Shown piece after piece: positions 55,057 to 64,000 of a stretch of 64,000 bases of DNA. Below the pieces are notes generated by a model. That model ran no database searches, had not been told where the DNA came from, and saw nothing but the letters and a program-made list of their open reading frames with translations. The position numbers and the translations under genes are program-made. Source of the stretch: Pedobacter puniceum (GTDB taxonomy: Bacteria; Bacteroidota; Bacteroidia; Sphingobacteriales; Sphingobacteriaceae); assembly GCF_009674685.1 (NCBI RefSeq), contig NZ_WKJI01000006.1, forward strand, positions 1 through 64,000, written 5' to 3'. Within the stretch, counting starts at the first letter, position 1. Each line of letters opens with the position of its first letter.

Positions 55057-58000
55057 TTGAAAATTAATTTTTCCTGTTTGTTAAACAGGTTATTAATTAT
55101 TGTTGCTTATTTATTCATTGCTAGTGCTGCTTTAGCACAAAATAACACTAGTAATGATTCTTTGAAGATTAAATATCCGATTAAAGACACGCGTACAGCA
55201 CCTGTTTTTGGTCGGGGTGGAGGTCTTTTTCTCAAAAATCCGCAGAATATTAAACGTACTGTAGAGTACGACCCACTTACCAAGAAATACATTATCAAAG
55301 AAAAAATAGGTGATAAAGATTATAAAACGCCACAATTTTTAAATTTTAGCGATTACCAAAAATTAGAACAGCAAAGAATCCAGCAGCAATATTGGAATAA
55401 TTTGGTGGTTACAGGTATTCCTGATGAGGCTAATGGTTTTATGCCATCGGTGGTGGTAAAAAGTAAATCTTTTGAAAAAATATTTGGCGGTAATACCATC
55501 AATATACAACCTCGTGGTACGGCAGATTTAACTTTCTCTGGAAGAATTAATAAAAATGAAAACCCCTTGTTTAACGAAAGACAAAGAAGGCAAGGGAATT
55601 TTGATTTCGACCAAAGGATTCAGATGAATTTGATTGGTAATATTGGCGAGAAATTGAAAATCACCACCAATTACAATACAGAAGCTCAGTTTGATTTTGA
55701 AAATCAACTTAAACTAGAATATACTGGGAAGAAAGACGAAATCATACAAAAGCTTGAGGCTGGTATGGTTAATTTTCCGCTTAATACAACCTTAATATCA
55801 GGCAGCCAAGCGTTGTTTGGGGTTAAAACTCAGTTACAATTTGGGCGTTTGGGTGTAACCAGTTTATATTCTCAGCAAAAATCTCAAGCTAAAGAAATTA
55901 ATATCACTAACGGATCACAGCAAAATGAGTTTAGGATAACTTCTGATAATTACGAAGCAAATAAGCACTATTTCTTAGCCCAGTATTTTAGAGATAATTT
56001 TAACAATGCCATGGCGAGGCTTCCTGTGGTAACTTCAAGCATCAATATTACGCGTATAGAAGTTTGGGTTACAAATAGAAGTAACAGCACTACAGATTCT
56101 AGAGATATACTAGCATTTCTAGATTTAGGCGAGAATACTCCCTATAATACTAGCCAATTTACAGGTGGCGGTAATAGATTTCCATCGGCTTTTACAGATC
56201 AGAACTTCCCGCAACCGCAATCAAACAATTTATTGCAGAGAATTCCGGCCGGAGCAAGGCTAACCAATGCAAATGACATTGATGCTTTTTTTCAAAGCTC
56301 TGGTAGAACAGATAATTATAATAAATTAACCTACGCTAGAAAACTTACCGAAAGAGAATTTACTTTAAACCCATTATTGGGTTATATATCTTTAAATAAT
56401 GCGCTTAACGCTGATGAAGTTTTAGCCGTAGCTTATCGTTATACTGTAAATGGTGAGGAATTTCAGGTGGGAGAGTTTTCTACCGATAGACCTGTGACCC
56501 CTGATAATCCGGAAGTGCTTTATGCTAAGCTTTTAAAGAACGAAACCATTAAAACCAATTTGCCAATTTGGGATTTAATGATGAAAAATATTTATGCCCT
56601 AGGTGCTTATCAAATAAGTAGGAATGATTTTAGGTTGAATATTTTCCGTTTGGATGAGAGCGGTATAGAAAAACCTTTAATTACAGAAGGAGCTAAGCTA
56701 GATGAAAATAATCGTCCTTTAGCTAGTAAATTATGGTTGCAAGTTACTGGTGTGGATAGGTTAAATCAACAAAATGCCAGACAGCCCGATGGTTTCTTTG
56801 ATTTCTTAGAAGGTCAAACCATAGACCCTCTAAACGGAAGAATTATATTTCCTGTGATTGAGCCTTTTGGTAAAGATTTAAGAGCTCAATTTGATGAAAC
56901 AACAGAACAAGCACTTATCAGTAAATATGTTTACCAACCTCTTTACGACTCTACAAAAGCATTAGCACAACAGTTTTTTCCGGCTTTAAACAGGTATATC
57001 ATTAAAGGAACTTATCAATCTCAAGTAAGTTCAGAGTTTCAATTAAATGCTATCAATGTACCAGAAGGCTCTGTTACAGTAACCGCCGGAACTTTACGCT
57101 TAACAGAAGGTGCAGATTACACGGTTGATTACAATATAGGACGAGTAAGAATTCTTAATCAGGCTTTACTAAACTCGGGTCAACCCATAAAAATAAAACT
57201 AGAAAGTAACGAGCTATTTGGTATACAACAGCGCTCTTTGTTTGGAACCCGATTTGATTATAAAGCTAACGAGAAACTAAACCTTGGGGCTACCATCATG
57301 AATTTGAAGGAAACGCCCTTAACACAGAAAGTTAATTTTGGTGAGGAATCTATCTCTAATACTATGTACGGTTTTGATGTTAATTACAATACATCAAGTA
57401 GGTTTTTAACTAAATTGGTAGATAGAATTCCGTTTTTATCAACCAAAGAAGAATCTAGTTTTACTTTTAGTGGCGAGTTTGCAAAGTTTGATCCAGGGCA
57501 TCCAAAAGCTTTAGATTTTGCTGGTAGCGAAGGCGGTGTAAGTTATATAGATGATTTTGAAGGAAGTAGATCTATTATAGACTTAAAAAGTCCGGTTAAT
57601 TGGCAAATATCTGGCACACCTCAACGTTTTCCAGAATCTCAACTTACTAATGATTTATCGTATGGATTTAATAGGGCAAAACTTTCTTATTTTACCATAG
57701 ACCCTATTTTTTATAACAGAAGTAATTTAACACCACCAAACATAGCTGGTAACCGTACAGAGTTATCTAACCATTACGTAAGAGAGGTTTTAGAAACCGA
57801 GGTTTTCCCATTTAGACAGGTAGCCACAGGTACCTTACTTACTTTACCAACTTTTAACGTAGCATACTATCCAACCTTACGTGGTCCTTATAATTTTACA
57901 GCTACAGGCTTAAATCCTGATGGAACACTAACCAACCCAAGACAGCGCTGGGGCGGAATGTTTAGAAGAGTAGAGACTAACGATTTTGAAGCGTTAAACA

Positions 58001-61000
58001 TTGAGTTTATAGAGTTTTGGGTTCTAGATCCATTTATTTATAAGCCAGGTTCACAAGGTGGAGACTTATATATTAACATTGGAAATATTTCAGAAGATAT
58101 TTTAAAAGATGGTCGTAGAAGTTTGGAAAACGGTATCCCACCTGATAATGACCCAACAAAAACAGATGAGACTGTTTGGGGAAGAGTACCCAAACTACAA
58201 CCTGTAATACAAGCTTTTGATAATAATCCTGATGCTCGTCAAATACAAGATATTGGTTTAGATGGATTAAATAATGTTGCAGAACAGGCAAAATTTCAAA
58301 CTCAAATTAACCAGATTACTGCACAGCTAAACTCGCAGGCAGCTAGCTTCTATAATGCAGATCCATCTTCGGATGATTATATGTATTATCGTGGTCCGGC
58401 TTTAGACCAAGCAAATGCTGGTATCTTAAAAAGGTATGAAAATTTTAACGGTACAGAAGGGAACTCAAAAACATCGCAACAATCACAAGATGCTTTAGGA
58501 ATAGAAAACTCAGCCTCAACACCTTTACCAGACGGAGAAGATGTAAACCGAGATAATAGTACTACTAAAGCAGACGAGTATTTTGAGTATAAAGTAAGTA
58601 TCAGACCGCAAGATTTAGTTGTAGGGCAAAACTTTATTGCAGACCGTGTAGTTGCAGCAGTAAGATTAGCCGATGGAACAACAGAAAATGTTACTTGGTA
58701 TCAGTTTAAAGTTCCAGTTGCACAGTTTAGAGATAGAGTAGGCGGTATCCAAGATTTTAAATCTATCCGCTTTATGCGTATGTATTTAACAGATTTTGCT
58801 GATACTACTGTGTTACGTTTTGCAAGGTTACAATTGGTTAGAGGCGAGTGGAGAAGATTTAATGCAGAAGCACAACCAGATAAAGTTTTGGTAGATCCGG
58901 CTTTAGGTAATGTAGGTTTAGATAATTCTACTTTAGATGTAACTACAGTAAACATAGAGGAAAATGGCACCAGAACACCTATTCCTTATGTTACACCGCC
59001 AGGTATTATAAGAGAGAGAGATTTCTCCAACTTTAGAGGTGATACTCGTCAAAATGAGCAATCACTTTCTGTAGTGGTTAAGAATTTAAGAGATGGATAT
59101 TCTAGAGCCGCTTTTAAAACTACCGTTAACGATGTAAGGGCATACAAAAGGCTACAAATGTTTATCCATGCAGAGAGTGATGTAATGGCAGCACCTTTAA
59201 GGGATGGGGATATTAATGCCTTTATTAGGTTAGGTACTGATAATTTAGATAACTATTATGAGTATGAGATACCTATGAAAGTTACAACTGCCGGATCTAG
59301 AGACCCAGAAGCTATCTGGCCAGCAGAAAACAGGTTAGATTTAGAATTTAGACTTTTACAGCAAGCCAAAATTGCTAGAAATAATGCTACCAGAAATGGT
59401 GCGCCTTGGCCTTATAATATTCCTTACTCTTTTTCTGATGGGCAAAATAAAGTAACCATTAAAGGCCAGCCAGATTTAAGTAAACTTCGAGTAATTATGC
59501 TCGGAGTAAGAAATCCTTTAAATAAAAATGATGGCAGAGCCGATGATGGTTTAGATAAAAACGTTGAAATTTGGTTTAATGAGTTAAGATTAACCGAGTT
59601 TGATGAACGTGGCGGTTGGGCTGCAACTGCAAGAATGAATGCTAAACTAGCTGATTTTGGAGATGTTACCATCTCTGGAAATAAAAGCACCATAGGTTTT
59701 GCTTCTTTAGAAAAACGCGTAAGTGAGATTAACCGTTCTGATGATCAATTCTTTGATTTATCAACCAGTTTTGAGCTAGGCAAATTCTTTCCTGATAGAA
59801 CGGGAATCAAAATTCCAATGTATTTTAATTACTCTAGCCAGTTAAGCACTCCACAATTTGACCCAAGAAACCCTGATTTGGAGTTGAAGAATATTATAGA
59901 TTTAGTACCTCGTGGAACTAGGGATTCTATCTTAAACTATGCGCAGGATTACACCTTGAGGCGGGGTATCAATTTTACCAATGTTAGGAAAATTAAAACC
60001 AACCCCGATGCTAAAAGCAGAATCTGGGATATAGAAAACTTAAGTCTTACTTATGCTTTTAACGAGTATGATCATCGTGATTTTATCAACCAAAGTTCTA
60101 TACAAAAAAATTATAGAGGCTCTTTAGCTTATAATTATAATAATCAAGCAACCTTTATTACTCCGTTTAGTAAGATTATCAAGAACAATAAACTAGCACT
60201 TTTAAAAGACTTCAATTTTAACTTATTACCTTCTGTTTTAAATTTCAGAATAGAAGTAAACCGTTTATACTCAGAAAATACGCTCAGAGATAATGACCCT
60301 AATAATACCATTCCTATACAAACTACTTTTAATAAGAATTTCAACATCAGTAGGCTGTATGGTATCAGTTGGGACTTAACCAAAACTCTTAAATTAGATT
60401 TTAACGCTACCAACCTTTCTTTGGTAGATGAGCCAGAAGGCAGAATAACAGGTTTAAAAAGAGATACACTTTGGAATAATTTCAGAAATCTGGGCAGAAC
60501 AACAGATTATAACCACACTGTAAGTTTAAGCTATACAGTACCTATTAACAAAATACCTGGTTTAGAGTTTGTAAATGTTATTACCCGTTATCAAACACAG
60601 TTTAGCTGGATGACGGAGCCTTTAATCAGTATTAACGACCCTGACATAAACTTTGGTAATACCATACAAAATTCACGTACAGTTCAATTAAATCCTACAT
60701 TAAACTTTAATTTACTGTATAATAAATTTGGCTTTTACCGTAAGATGAATGGAGCAAATAGCAACGCTAGTGGCTTAAGCAAAGCTTTATTTGATATTCT
60801 TTTCTCCATCAAAAATATTAGTGGTTCTTACATCCGTAATGATGGTACATTCTTACCGGGCTACCTGCCAAAAACTAATGCTTTTGGTATGGATTTTTCT
60901 GCCAATGCACCGGGTTTAGGTTTTGTTTTAGGCTCGCAAGAAGATATAAGAGGTACAGCTTTACAGAACGGCTGGTTAACCAGAGACACCTTGTTAAACC

Positions 61001-62133
61001 AATTATTTGTTAAGAATTTAAACGAAAAGCTTAACCTAAGAGGAACGCTAGAACCTTTTAAAGATTTTAGGCTAGAGCTAACCGTTTTTAAAAATCAGAG
61101 TAGAAATTTTTCAACCAATTTTAGGTTTGATGCAGAAACTAATGGTTTCCAAAGTTTAAGATCTATAACTTCTGGAGATTATAGCATCTCTATAATTTCC
61201 CTAGGAACCGCTTTCAAAGAAAAAAATAGTGATAGAAACTCGGCTGTTTTCCAGCAATTCCTGATAAATAGAGAAATTATATCAAGAAGGCTAGGCGCAC
61301 AAAATCCTAATAGCAGTGGTTTAGGACAAGATAATTTTGCCGATGGCTATAATAAAAGCTCGCAAGATGTAGTTATCCCAGCCTTGTTAGCCGCTTATTT
61401 AAATAAAGACGCTGGTAGTATCAGTTTAAATAGCTTTAAGAAAATACCTGTTCCCAACTGGCGTATGACATATAATGGTTTAGCAAAGTTACCTTTCATG
61501 AGCCAGTGGTTTTCTTCATTTGATGTAACACATGGTTATAACTCTACTTACAATGTTAATGCTTTTAACTCCTTAATTAGATATTCAGAACTTAATGGTT
61601 TTGCAAATTCCAGAGATCAGCAAAATAACTTTTTACCTTTTTACCAATTTTCGCAGGTTACTTTGTTTGAGCAGTTTGTACCTTTATTAGGTATTGATAT
61701 GCGTCTAAAAAACAGCATGACCATCAATATCGAGTATAGAAAATCACGTTCATTAAGTTTTGCTTTGGCAAATAGCCAGCTAGCTCAACAAAAAGACCAA
61801 GCTTTTGTATTTGGTTTTGGATATAGAACAGCAAATTTCAGATTCCCTTTTGGCTTGTTTAAAAGTGTAAATCTTAAAAACGATTTAAACTTCAAGCTTG
61901 ATGTAGCGATAAGAGATAATAAAACGGTAATTTTTAGAGCAGATGTAGACGATGCCGAGATTTCTGGAGGTTCTAAAAACATTACCTTTAGACCAAGTAT
62001 AGACTATGTCTTAAACCAGCGTTTCAATTTAAGAGTATTTTACGATTCAAATATCACGCAGCCTTATACATCGCAAACATTTAACACAGCCTTTAGTAAC
62101 TTTGGCATCAATTTAAGGTTCACTATTCAATAA
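55057..62133 (+). CDS. sprA: SprA, giant outer-membrane channel of type IX secretion and gliding
   Basis: SprA forms the very large outer-membrane beta-barrel through which T9SS cargo leaves the cell. The 2358-residue length matches the family (about 2400). It has a signal peptide (about residues 6-27, AALAQ). N-terminal segments such as QPRGTADLTFSGRINKNENP and the QMNLIGNIGEKLKITTNYNTEA block begin the SprA repeats. GSEGGVSYIDDFEGSRSIIDL near 832 is a hallmark segment, as is VEIWFNELRLTEFDERGGWAA near 1505. The C-terminus (FGINLRFTIQ) has the aromatic end of a barrel. It appears to start at TTG 55057. No T9SS cargo or other T9SS components lie in the window. Confidence 0.96.
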   Translation: MKINFSCLLNRLLIIVAYLFIASAALAQNNTSNDSLKIKYPIKDTRTAPVFGRGGGLFLKNPQNIKRTVEYDPLTKKYIIKEKIGDKDYKTPQFLNFSDYQKLEQQRIQQQYWNNLVVTGIPDEANGFMPSVVVKSKSFEKIFGGNTINIQPRGTADLTFSGRINKNENPLFNERQRRQGNFDFDQRIQMNLIGNIGEKLKITTNYNTEAQFDFENQLKLEYTGKKDEIIQKLEAGMVNFPLNTTLISGSQALFGVKTQLQFGRLGVTSLYSQQKSQAKEINITNGSQQNEFRITSDNYEANKHYFLAQYFRDNFNNAMARLPVVTSSINITRIEVWVTNRSNSTTDSRDILAFLDLGENTPYNTSQFTGGGNRFPSAFTDQNFPQPQSNNLLQRIPAGARLTNANDIDAFFQSSGRTDNYNKLTYARKLTEREFTLNPLLGYISLNNALNADEVLAVAYRYTVNGEEFQVGEFSTDRPVTPDNPEVLYAKLLKNETIKTNLPIWDLMMKNIYALGAYQISRNDFRLNIFRLDESGIEKPLITEGAKLDENNRPLASKLWLQVTGVDRLNQQNARQPDGFFDFLEGQTIDPLNGRIIFPVIEPFGKDLRAQFDETTEQALISKYVYQPLYDSTKALAQQFFPALNRYIIKGTYQSQVSSEFQLNAINVPEGSVTVTAGTLRLTEGADYTVDYNIGRVRILNQALLNSGQPIKIKLESNELFGIQQRSLFGTRFDYKANEKLNLGATIMNLKETPLTQKVNFGEESISNTMYGFDVNYNTSSRFLTKLVDRIPFLSTKEESSFTFSGEFAKFDPGHPKALDFAGSEGGVSYIDDFEGSRSIIDLKSPVNWQISGTPQRFPESQLTNDLSYGFNRAKLSYFTIDPIFYNRSNLTPPNIAGNRTELSNHYVREVLETEVFPFRQVATGTLLTLPTFNVAYYPTLRGPYNFTATGLNPDGTLTNPRQRWGGMFRRVETNDFEALNIEFIEFWVLDPFIYKPGSQGGDLYINIGNISEDILKDGRRSLENGIPPDNDPTKTDETVWGRVPKLQPVIQAFDNNPDARQIQDIGLDGLNNVAEQAKFQTQINQITAQLNSQAASFYNADPSSDDYMYYRGPALDQANAGILKRYENFNGTEGNSKTSQQSQDALGIENSASTPLPDGEDVNRDNSTTKADEYFEYKVSIRPQDLVVGQNFIADRVVAAVRLADGTTENVTWYQFKVPVAQFRDRVGGIQDFKSIRFMRMYLTDFADTTVLRFARLQLVRGEWRRFNAEAQPDKVLVDPALGNVGLDNSTLDVTTVNIEENGTRTPIPYVTPPGIIRERDFSNFRGDTRQNEQSLSVVVKNLRDGYSRAAFKTTVNDVRAYKRLQMFIHAESDVMAAPLRDGDINAFIRLGTDNLDNYYEYEIPMKVTTAGSRDPEAIWPAENRLDLEFRLLQQAKIARNNATRNGAPWPYNIPYSFSDGQNKVTIKGQPDLSKLRVIMLGVRNPLNKNDGRADDGLDKNVEIWFNELRLTEFDERGGWAATARMNAKLADFGDVTISGNKSTIGFASLEKRVSEINRSDDQFFDLSTSFELGKFFPDRTGIKIPMYFNYSSQLSTPQFDPRNPDLELKNIIDLVPRGTRDSILNYAQDYTLRRGINFTNVRKIKTNPDAKSRIWDIENLSLTYAFNEYDHRDFINQSSIQKNYRGSLAYNYNNQATFITPFSKIIKNNKLALLKDFNFNLLPSVLNFRIEVNRLYSENTLRDNDPNNTIPIQTTFNKNFNISRLYGISWDLTKTLKLDFNATNLSLVDEPEGRITGLKRDTLWNNFRNLGRTTDYNHTVSLSYTVPINKIPGLEFVNVITRYQTQFSWMTEPLISINDPDINFGNTIQNSRTVQLNPTLNFNLLYNKFGFYRKMNGANSNASGLSKALFDILFSIKNISGSYIRNDGTFLPGYLPKTNAFGMDFSANAPGLGFVLGSQEDIRGTALQNGWLTRDTLLNQLFVKNLNEKLNLRGTLEPFKDFRLELTVFKNQSRNFSTNFRFDAETNGFQSLRSITSGDYSISIISLGTAFKEKNSDRNSAVFQQFLINREIISRRLGAQNPNSSGLGQDNFADGYNKSSQDVVIPALLAAYLNKDAGSISLNSFKKIPVPNWRMTYNGLAKLPFMSQWFSSFDVTHGYNSTYNVNAFNSLIRYSELNGFANSRDQQNNFLPFYQFSQVTLFEQFVPLLGIDMRLKNSMTINIEYRKSRSLSFALANSQLAQQKDQAFVFGFGYRTANFRFPFGLFKSVNLKNDLNFKLDVAIRDNKTVIFRADVDDAEISGGSKNITFRPSIDYVLNQRFNLRVFYDSNITQPYTSQTFNTAFSNFGINLRFTIQ

Positions 62134-62135
62134 TT

Positions 62136-62390
62136 ATGATTAGTAATAACGAAATATTAAAAAAGCTTCGTGTAGCTCTAAAACTTAGAAATGATGAGAT
62201 TATCGAGATTCTAAAATTGGTTAATTTTAGAGTTACCCCTAGCGAGTTAGGTGCTTTTTTCAGACGAGAAGATCATCCTAATTACAAGCCTTGCGGCGAT
62301 CAAATCTTAAGAAATTTCTTAAATGGTTTGGTTATACATTTACGCGGGCCACAAGATCAACAAGGCAAAACAACAGAAGAAGATAGTTAA
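62136..62390 (+). CDS. Single-repeat DUF1456 (YehS-like) protein
   Basis: An 84-residue protein starting 2 nt after the sprA stop. It has NNEILKKLRVALKLRNDEII, then ILKLVNFRVTPSELGAFFR and DHPNYKPCGDQILRNFLNGL. These motifs match one DUF1456 repeat, most like the second repeat of E. coli YehS, which has two repeats in about 156 residues. The function of the family is unknown. It probably shares the sprA transcript. Confidence 0.88.
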   Translation: MISNNEILKKLRVALKLRNDEIIEILKLVNFRVTPSELGAFFRREDHPNYKPCGDQILRNFLNGLVIHLRGPQDQQGKTTEEDS

Positions 62391-62445
62391 GATAATTTTT
62401 AATGTATCATCTTTGTCTAGCTAAACTTTATCTGATAGATTTAGT

Positions 62446-62453
62446 TATTTTTG
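62446..62453 (+). promoter_or_regulatory. Possible -7 box of gcvH
   Basis: TATTTTTG matches TAnnTTTG and lies 20 nt before the gcvH ATG. A -33 TTG at normal distance is not evident. Confidence 0.4.
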
Positions 62454-62473
62454 TAATAAATAAAAGTTAAAAA

Positions 62474-62851
62474 ATGAATTTTCCAGCCGAATTAAAATAC
62501 ACCAAAGACCACGAGTGGGTAAAAATAGAAGGTGATGTAGCAACTGTAGGGATTACAGATTTTGCACAAAGAGAATTAGGAGATATCGTATATATAGATA
62601 TCAATACCATTGGCAGCGATGTTGCAGAAGGTGATGTTTTTGGTACTGTAGAAGCCGTTAAAACAGTTTCTGATTTATTTATGCCTTTAAGTGGTAAAGT
62701 ACTTGAGGTAAACGCTCAGTTAGATGCTAACCCAGAATTGGTAAATCAAGACCCTTACGGGGATGGCTGGATGGTTAAAATTAGTTTATCACAAACAGAT
62801 TCTGCTGGTTTATTATCTTCTGATGCTTACCAAGCTTTAGTAGGAGCCTAA
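62474..62851 (+). CDS. gcvH: Glycine cleavage system H protein
   Basis: The lipoylated shuttle of the glycine cleavage complex, which passes the aminomethyl group between the P, T and L proteins. The 125-residue protein has [23 protein letters not shown] at its N-terminus and the lipoylation Lys63 in [20 protein letters not shown]-like sequence ([11 protein letters not shown]) comes near 96. Length matches the family. Its stop overlaps the next start by one base (TAATG). Confidence 0.97.
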   Translation: MNFPAELKYTKDHEWVKIEGDVATVGITDFAQRELGDIVYIDINTIGSDVAEGDVFGTVEAVKTVSDLFMPLSGKVLEVNAQLDANPELVNQDPYGDGWMVKISLSQTDSAGLLSSDAYQALVGA

Positions 62852-63249
62852 TGTTAAGAACTTTAAAGTTTCAATTACCGGCAATTGCATGGTCAATCTT
62901 GGTATTGATACTTTGTAATTTACCCATATCACCAGAAAATCAATCACCTATATTTTTCGAAGGATTTGATAAAATGGTGCATTTAGGTTTCTTTTTCATA
63001 TTAACTGTTTTGCTGTTGTTTGGAAAAATCAATCAGCAAAACAGTTATCACTACCGCCCACTTACTATTGTTAAAATCATCATCATTACTGCTGCTTTAG
63101 GCGGAGGTGTGGAATTGTTACAATGGAAAGTATTTACCTACCGTTCTGCCGAGTGGTGGGATTTTATTTCAGATATGCTAGGTGTTGGTGCAGGTATATT
63201 TAGCTATTTATTATTACATCGTAAATCAAGAATCGTTGAAAAAGCTTAG
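62851..63249 (+). CDS. VanZ-like membrane protein
   Basis: A 132-residue integral membrane protein with about four helices (residues 10-25, 43-62, 74-92 and 108-124). It contains FEGFDKMVHLGFFFILTVLL and VELLQWKVFTYRSAEWWDFISDMLG, the family's conserved HxxxF and E-x-x-Q...D motifs. The role of stand-alone VanZ-like proteins is unknown, and a link to vancomycin resistance should not be assumed. In Bacteroidota they often follow gcvH. Its last 14 nt overlap the following small gene. Confidence 0.88.
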   Translation: MLRTLKFQLPAIAWSILVLILCNLPISPENQSPIFFEGFDKMVHLGFFFILTVLLLFGKINQQNSYHYRPLTIVKIIIITAALGGGVELLQWKVFTYRSAEWWDFISDMLGVGAGIFSYLLLHRKSRIVEKA

Positions 63250-63364
63250 TTATACTATTTTTTTTGTGTTGATAATGGTCTCTTTATCAGGATGTTTTGT
63301 ATTTAAAAAAGGTTGTGATTGTCCTAAATTCAAACTCGATACTTTCCTTCAATCATCCAAATAA
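63236..63364 (+). CDS. Very small lipoprotein (about 42 aa)
   Basis: From TTG 63236 the frame gives MKKLSYTIFFVLIMVSLSGC and then FVFKKGCDCPKFKLDTFLQS. This is a full SPII signal with an LSGC lipobox, leaving a mature peptide of only about 23 residues with two further cysteines (CDC). The frame remains open upstream within VanZ, but only the TTG start gives a sensible signal. The GCDCPKF ending seems familiar from other Bacteroidota. Function unknown. Confidence 0.6.
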   Translation: MKKLSYTIFFVLIMVSLSGCFVFKKGCDCPKFKLDTFLQSSK

Positions 63365-63457
63365 AAACGCCTTTCAAATTAATGTAAATTAAGTCTTTCT
63401 AATTTGGATTTAATTTAAATAAGCCTTAATTTCGTCCAGTTCATATACATTTTGATC

Positions 63458-63673
63458 ATGAAGCTTTCGCAATTAGCAATAGGACAACAAGGTATTATTA
63501 AAGAGTTTACAGATTTAGAAATGTCTGTAAAATTGATGGAGATGGGATGTTTACCAGGGGAAGCGGTTAAGGTAGAAAGAATTGCTCCACTAGGAGACCC
63601 TATCGCTGTAACCGTATCGGGCTATCAATTGTCTTTAAGAAAGCGTGAAGCCTCAACTATTGAACTAATCTAA
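63458..63673 (+). CDS. feoA: Ferrous iron transport protein FeoA
   Basis: A small SH3-like cytoplasmic protein, 71 residues from ATG 63458, that works with FeoB. It begins MKLSQLAIGQQGIIKEF and contains LMEMGCLPGEAVKVERIAPLGDP and the YQLSLRKREASTIEL ending, the standard FeoA blocks. A longer TTG-initiated form (63452) adds two residues with no support. feoB begins 6 nt after its stop, so they form an operon. Confidence 0.95.
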   Translation: MKLSQLAIGQQGIIKEFTDLEMSVKLMEMGCLPGEAVKVERIAPLGDPIAVTVSGYQLSLRKREASTIELI

Positions 63674-63679
63674 TCTGGC

Positions 63680-64000
63680 TTGAAAAGTACACTCAGAGTA
63701 GCGCTTGTTGGTAACCCCAATACAGGTAAATCAACTATTTTTAATGCCTTAACGGGTTTAAACCAAAAAGTTGGAAACTTCCCAGGTGTTACAGTTGACA
63801 AAAAATCTGGTTTATGCAAATTACAAGATGGCCAACAAGTAGAAATCATTGATTTACCAGGTACTTACAGTTTATATCCTAAAAGTGCCGATGAAACTAT
63901 CGTTTTTGAAGTACTATCTAATCCAGATAATTCCTCACATCCAGACTTAGTAGTTATCGTTGCAGATGCAACAAATCTGAAAAGAAATTTACTTTTATAT
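63680..64000 (+). CDS. feoB: Ferrous iron transporter FeoB, N-terminal G domain (partial)
   Basis: The gene starts at TTG 63680 and runs off the window, with 107 codons visible. The GTPase motifs are clear: G1 VGNPNTGKSTIFNAL, G2 NFPGVTVDKKSG, and G3 IIDLPGTYSLYPKSADE, followed by VVIVADATNLKRNL. FeoB is the inner-membrane Fe(II) permease, with a cytoplasmic G domain ahead of its membrane part. Everything beyond the G domain lies outside this window. Confidence 0.95.
   Translation, partial: MKSTLRVALVGNPNTGKSTIFNALTGLNQKVGNFPGVTVDKKSGLCKLQDGQQVEIIDLPGTYSLYPKSADETIVFEVLSNPDNSSHPDLVVIVADATNLKRNLLLY

Noticed and set aside
62851-63249. Vancomycin/teicoplanin resistance from the VanZ-like gene
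   Set aside because: The gene stands alone, with no vanA/H/X/R/S genes. VanZ-like proteins are widespread without a resistance role.

Overview
The window is a low-GC chromosomal segment of a Bacteroidota bacterium, most likely a Pedobacter-like member of the Sphingobacteriaceae. Pointers are the Bacteroidota promoter signature (TAnnTTTG), a full-length SprA (type IX secretion/gliding), the dxs, glyA, scpA, ruvA-sprA and gcvH housekeeping genes, many SPII lipoproteins, and the GTCACCCTGAGCGGAGTCGAAG-type dispersed repeat of this phylum. No rRNA, tRNA, CRISPR array or transposase gene was seen.

Region 1 (about 1-31,340) is a surface polysaccharide locus, all on the + strand. It opens with an SLBB/Wza-like export protein and a Wzz-like chain length regulator. 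A complete set for a CDP-3,6-dideoxyhexose follows: E3-type reductase, RfbF, RfbG, RfbS/RfbJ-like reductase, RfbH and an RfbE-like 2-epimerase, predicting CDP-tyvelose. Next come glycosyltransferases, a Wzx flippase, a GT11 fucosyltransferase-like enzyme, an EpsG-type Wzy polymerase, a second tyvelose-epimerase-like protein and a WbpV-like 4-reductase. After a repeat-rich interruption (21,320-24,427) holding an AAA ATPase and a 98-residue orphan, the locus resumes with WbpL-like and WbpM-like enzymes, a GT2 glycosyltransferase, a Wzi/RemB-like outer-membrane barrel and a last glycosyltransferase. Together these read as a Wzx/Wzy-dependent glycan started by an N-acetyl-quinovosamine- or fucosamine-type sugar on undecaprenyl phosphate.

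Region 2 (31,351-41,999) is mixed: dxs, scpA, a Gfo/Idh/MocA oxidoreductase overlapping the end of scpA, glyA, a lone receiver protein, a beta-helix-like lipoprotein, a ComF phosphoribosyltransferase, a frame-disrupted rlmN, an amidohydrolase and an acylphosphatase.

Region 3 (42,002-50,430) carries a second flippase, dut, a TPR protein, a DUF4292 lipoprotein and an EnvC-like protein in one run, then two tatA genes, gatA and a convergent lipoprotein gene. A relic of the gatA 3' end lies beyond that lipoprotein gene.

Region 4 (50,673-64,000) holds an MltD-like transglycosylase, maeB, ruvA, sprA, a one-repeat DUF1456 protein, gcvH, a VanZ-like protein, a tiny lipoprotein, feoA and the start of feoB, which runs off the window.

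Points most worth a second look: the repeat-separated gene island with tandem palindromes against the ATPase start codon; the GT2 gene with no usable start before its conserved N-terminus; the rlmN frameshift; the gatA relic; and the tyvelose pathway with a reordered E3 reductase.
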